Part shown: one piece after another, positions 44,487 through 45,208 of the stretch
How the letters are laid out: the number at the start of each line of letters is the position of its first letter
How positions within the stretch are numbered: position 1 is the first letter of the stretch
NCBI GenBank assembly: GCA_964565935.1
Contig: CAZMGW010000007.1
Span: 1 to 45,208 of the forward strand
Direction: 5' to 3'
DNA: 45,208 nucleotides
Origin: JBAXAM01 sp964565935
GTDB lineage: Bacteria > Pseudomonadota > Gammaproteobacteria > UBA9339
Notes under the pieces: generated by a model
The model's input: the letters and a program-made list of their open reading frames with translations, nothing else
Databases searched by the model: none
What the model was told of the DNA's origin: nothing
Position numbers and translations under genes: made by a program

Positions 44487-45208
44487 TTATGAAGGTAAAG
44501 ATTGCAGAGTTTTTTTGATCTCTTCTAGAATTATTTTCTTAATGTCATTTAATTGTTGCTGCTCTTGGATGGGTTTTGTTTCTAAAAATGAAGAGGTGGC
44601 CTTCTTTTTTGGTCCAAGGCCTATAGCTGCGCGCTTTTCCATGAGATTAGCAACATCCGCATTTGCAAGAGACATTGGAGTTCCCATTCCGCGCGCATAA
44701 AAATCTATCTTGGCCAAGTGCTCCACTAGCTCAAGGCGCAAATAAGCCTGCTCCACGCAGTCACCAACAGCAAGCACTCCATTTCCCGGCATTATAAAAA
44801 CATCGACCTCAGCTAAAACATTGGCAACAATCTCATCATTTTCTTTCGCGCCTGGCATGGCAAATGCAACAACCGGAACAACATCACCGATTGAAACTAT
44901 TGCTTCAGGAATTGAGGGTTTGATGGGCAAATTCAATAATCCGCGCGCCGTTGTAAAAGGAGGATGGGCATGCACAACCGCATTAATTTCTGGACGGGCT
45001 CGATAGGCAGCTAAATGCAATTTAATTTCAGAAAATGGCTTACCAATGCCGTCGATTTTATTGCCATTCTTGTCGAGAGTTATAATTATATCGGCGGTTA
45101 TGTTGCCTTTGCTGACAGCAGTTGGGGTAGCAAGCAGCACTTCATCAAATTTGACTGAGATGTTGCCGTCGTGATTAGCGCCAAAGCCTTTTTGGTCTAG
45201 TCTTTGGC
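44487..45208 (-). CDS. Class II aldolase/adducin family protein (5' end outside window)
   Basis: At least 240 residues. The frame is open to the window edge, so the start is beyond 45208. It has the class II aldolase features GANHDGNISVK near the edge, LLATPTAVSKG and the zinc-binding HAHPPFTTARGL. In these enzymes a third His completes the zinc site. It could be a fuculose- or ribulose-phosphate aldolase or a related dehydratase. The substrate cannot be told from sequence. The ~45-residue tail after the fold (GLGPKKKATSSFLETKP onward) is charged and Gln-rich. Confidence 0.8.
   Translation of the reverse strand, partial: QRLDQKGFGANHDGNISVKFDEVLLATPTAVSKGNITADIIITLDKNGNKIDGIGKPFSEIKLHLAAYRARPEINAVVHAHPPFTTARGLLNLPIKPSIPEAIVSIGDVVPVVAFAMPGAKENDEIVANVLAEVDVFIMPGNGVLAVGDCVEQAYLRLELVEHLAKIDFYARGMGTPMSLANADVANLMEKRAAIGLGPKKKATSSFLETKPIQEQQQLNDIKKIILEEIKKTLQSLPS

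Overview
The window comes from a low-GC gammaproteobacterium of the order Legionellales. It is probably a host-associated lineage outside the genus Legionella, such as a Coxiellaceae-like or Berkiella-like organism. The evidence is a nearly complete Dot/Icm (type IVB) secretion locus of 20 genes in one block at 8310-30415. The block is embedded in housekeeping genes whose order matches other gammaproteobacteria, notably yhbY / rlmE-ftsH / glmM-secG-tRNA-Leu(GAG) / tRNA-fMet-rimP-nusA-infB. No database search was possible, so the lineage is inferred from gene content.

Layout. Positions 1-6821 carry tRNA-Lys and a leftward run gltX-clpX-lon-pmbA, with a likely heat-shock (sigma-32 type) promoter for clpX overlapping the end of gltX. 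Positions 6822-8309 carry tRNA-Val(CAC) and an exported protein with a phage-lysozyme-like Glu...SxGxGH motif, divergent from icmV. The shared 277-bp intergenic region holds a PmrA-type direct repeat and an inverted repeat. Positions 8310-12097 are icmV-dotA (rightward, overlapping by one base). Positions 12115-14614 are dotD-dotC-dotB (leftward). Positions 14796-30415 are the long rightward run icmT-S-(icmR position)-Q-P-O-N-L-K-E-G-C-D-J-B, ending in a strong hairpin terminator. Positions 30459-40358 are the yhbY to infB block, which lacks folP between ftsH and glmM and lacks rbfA/truB directly after infB. Positions 40371-45208 hold queA, rpmE, a dihydrouridine synthase, a NapH/CcoG-like 4Fe-4S membrane protein, tpiA and a class II aldolase cut by the window edge.

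How the secretion genes fit together. DotC, DotD, DotH (IcmK), DotG (IcmE) and DotF (IcmG) make the envelope-spanning core. DotA, IcmV, IcmT, DotE (IcmC), DotP (IcmD) and DotI (IcmL) are inner-membrane parts, and DotK (IcmN) is an outer-membrane lipoprotein. DotB and DotO (IcmB) are the cytoplasmic ATPases. DotL (IcmO), DotM (IcmP), DotN (IcmJ) and IcmS form the coupling complex that receives effectors. IcmQ and the rapidly evolving protein at the icmR position form a chaperone pair. Not seen here are icmM/dotJ, icmW, icmX, icmF and icmH/dotU. The most distinctive points are the unrecognised icmR-position protein, the three Cys-x22-Cys modules in the IcmE repeat domain, the lysozyme-like gene facing icmV, and a dispersed palindromic repeat with one decayed copy.
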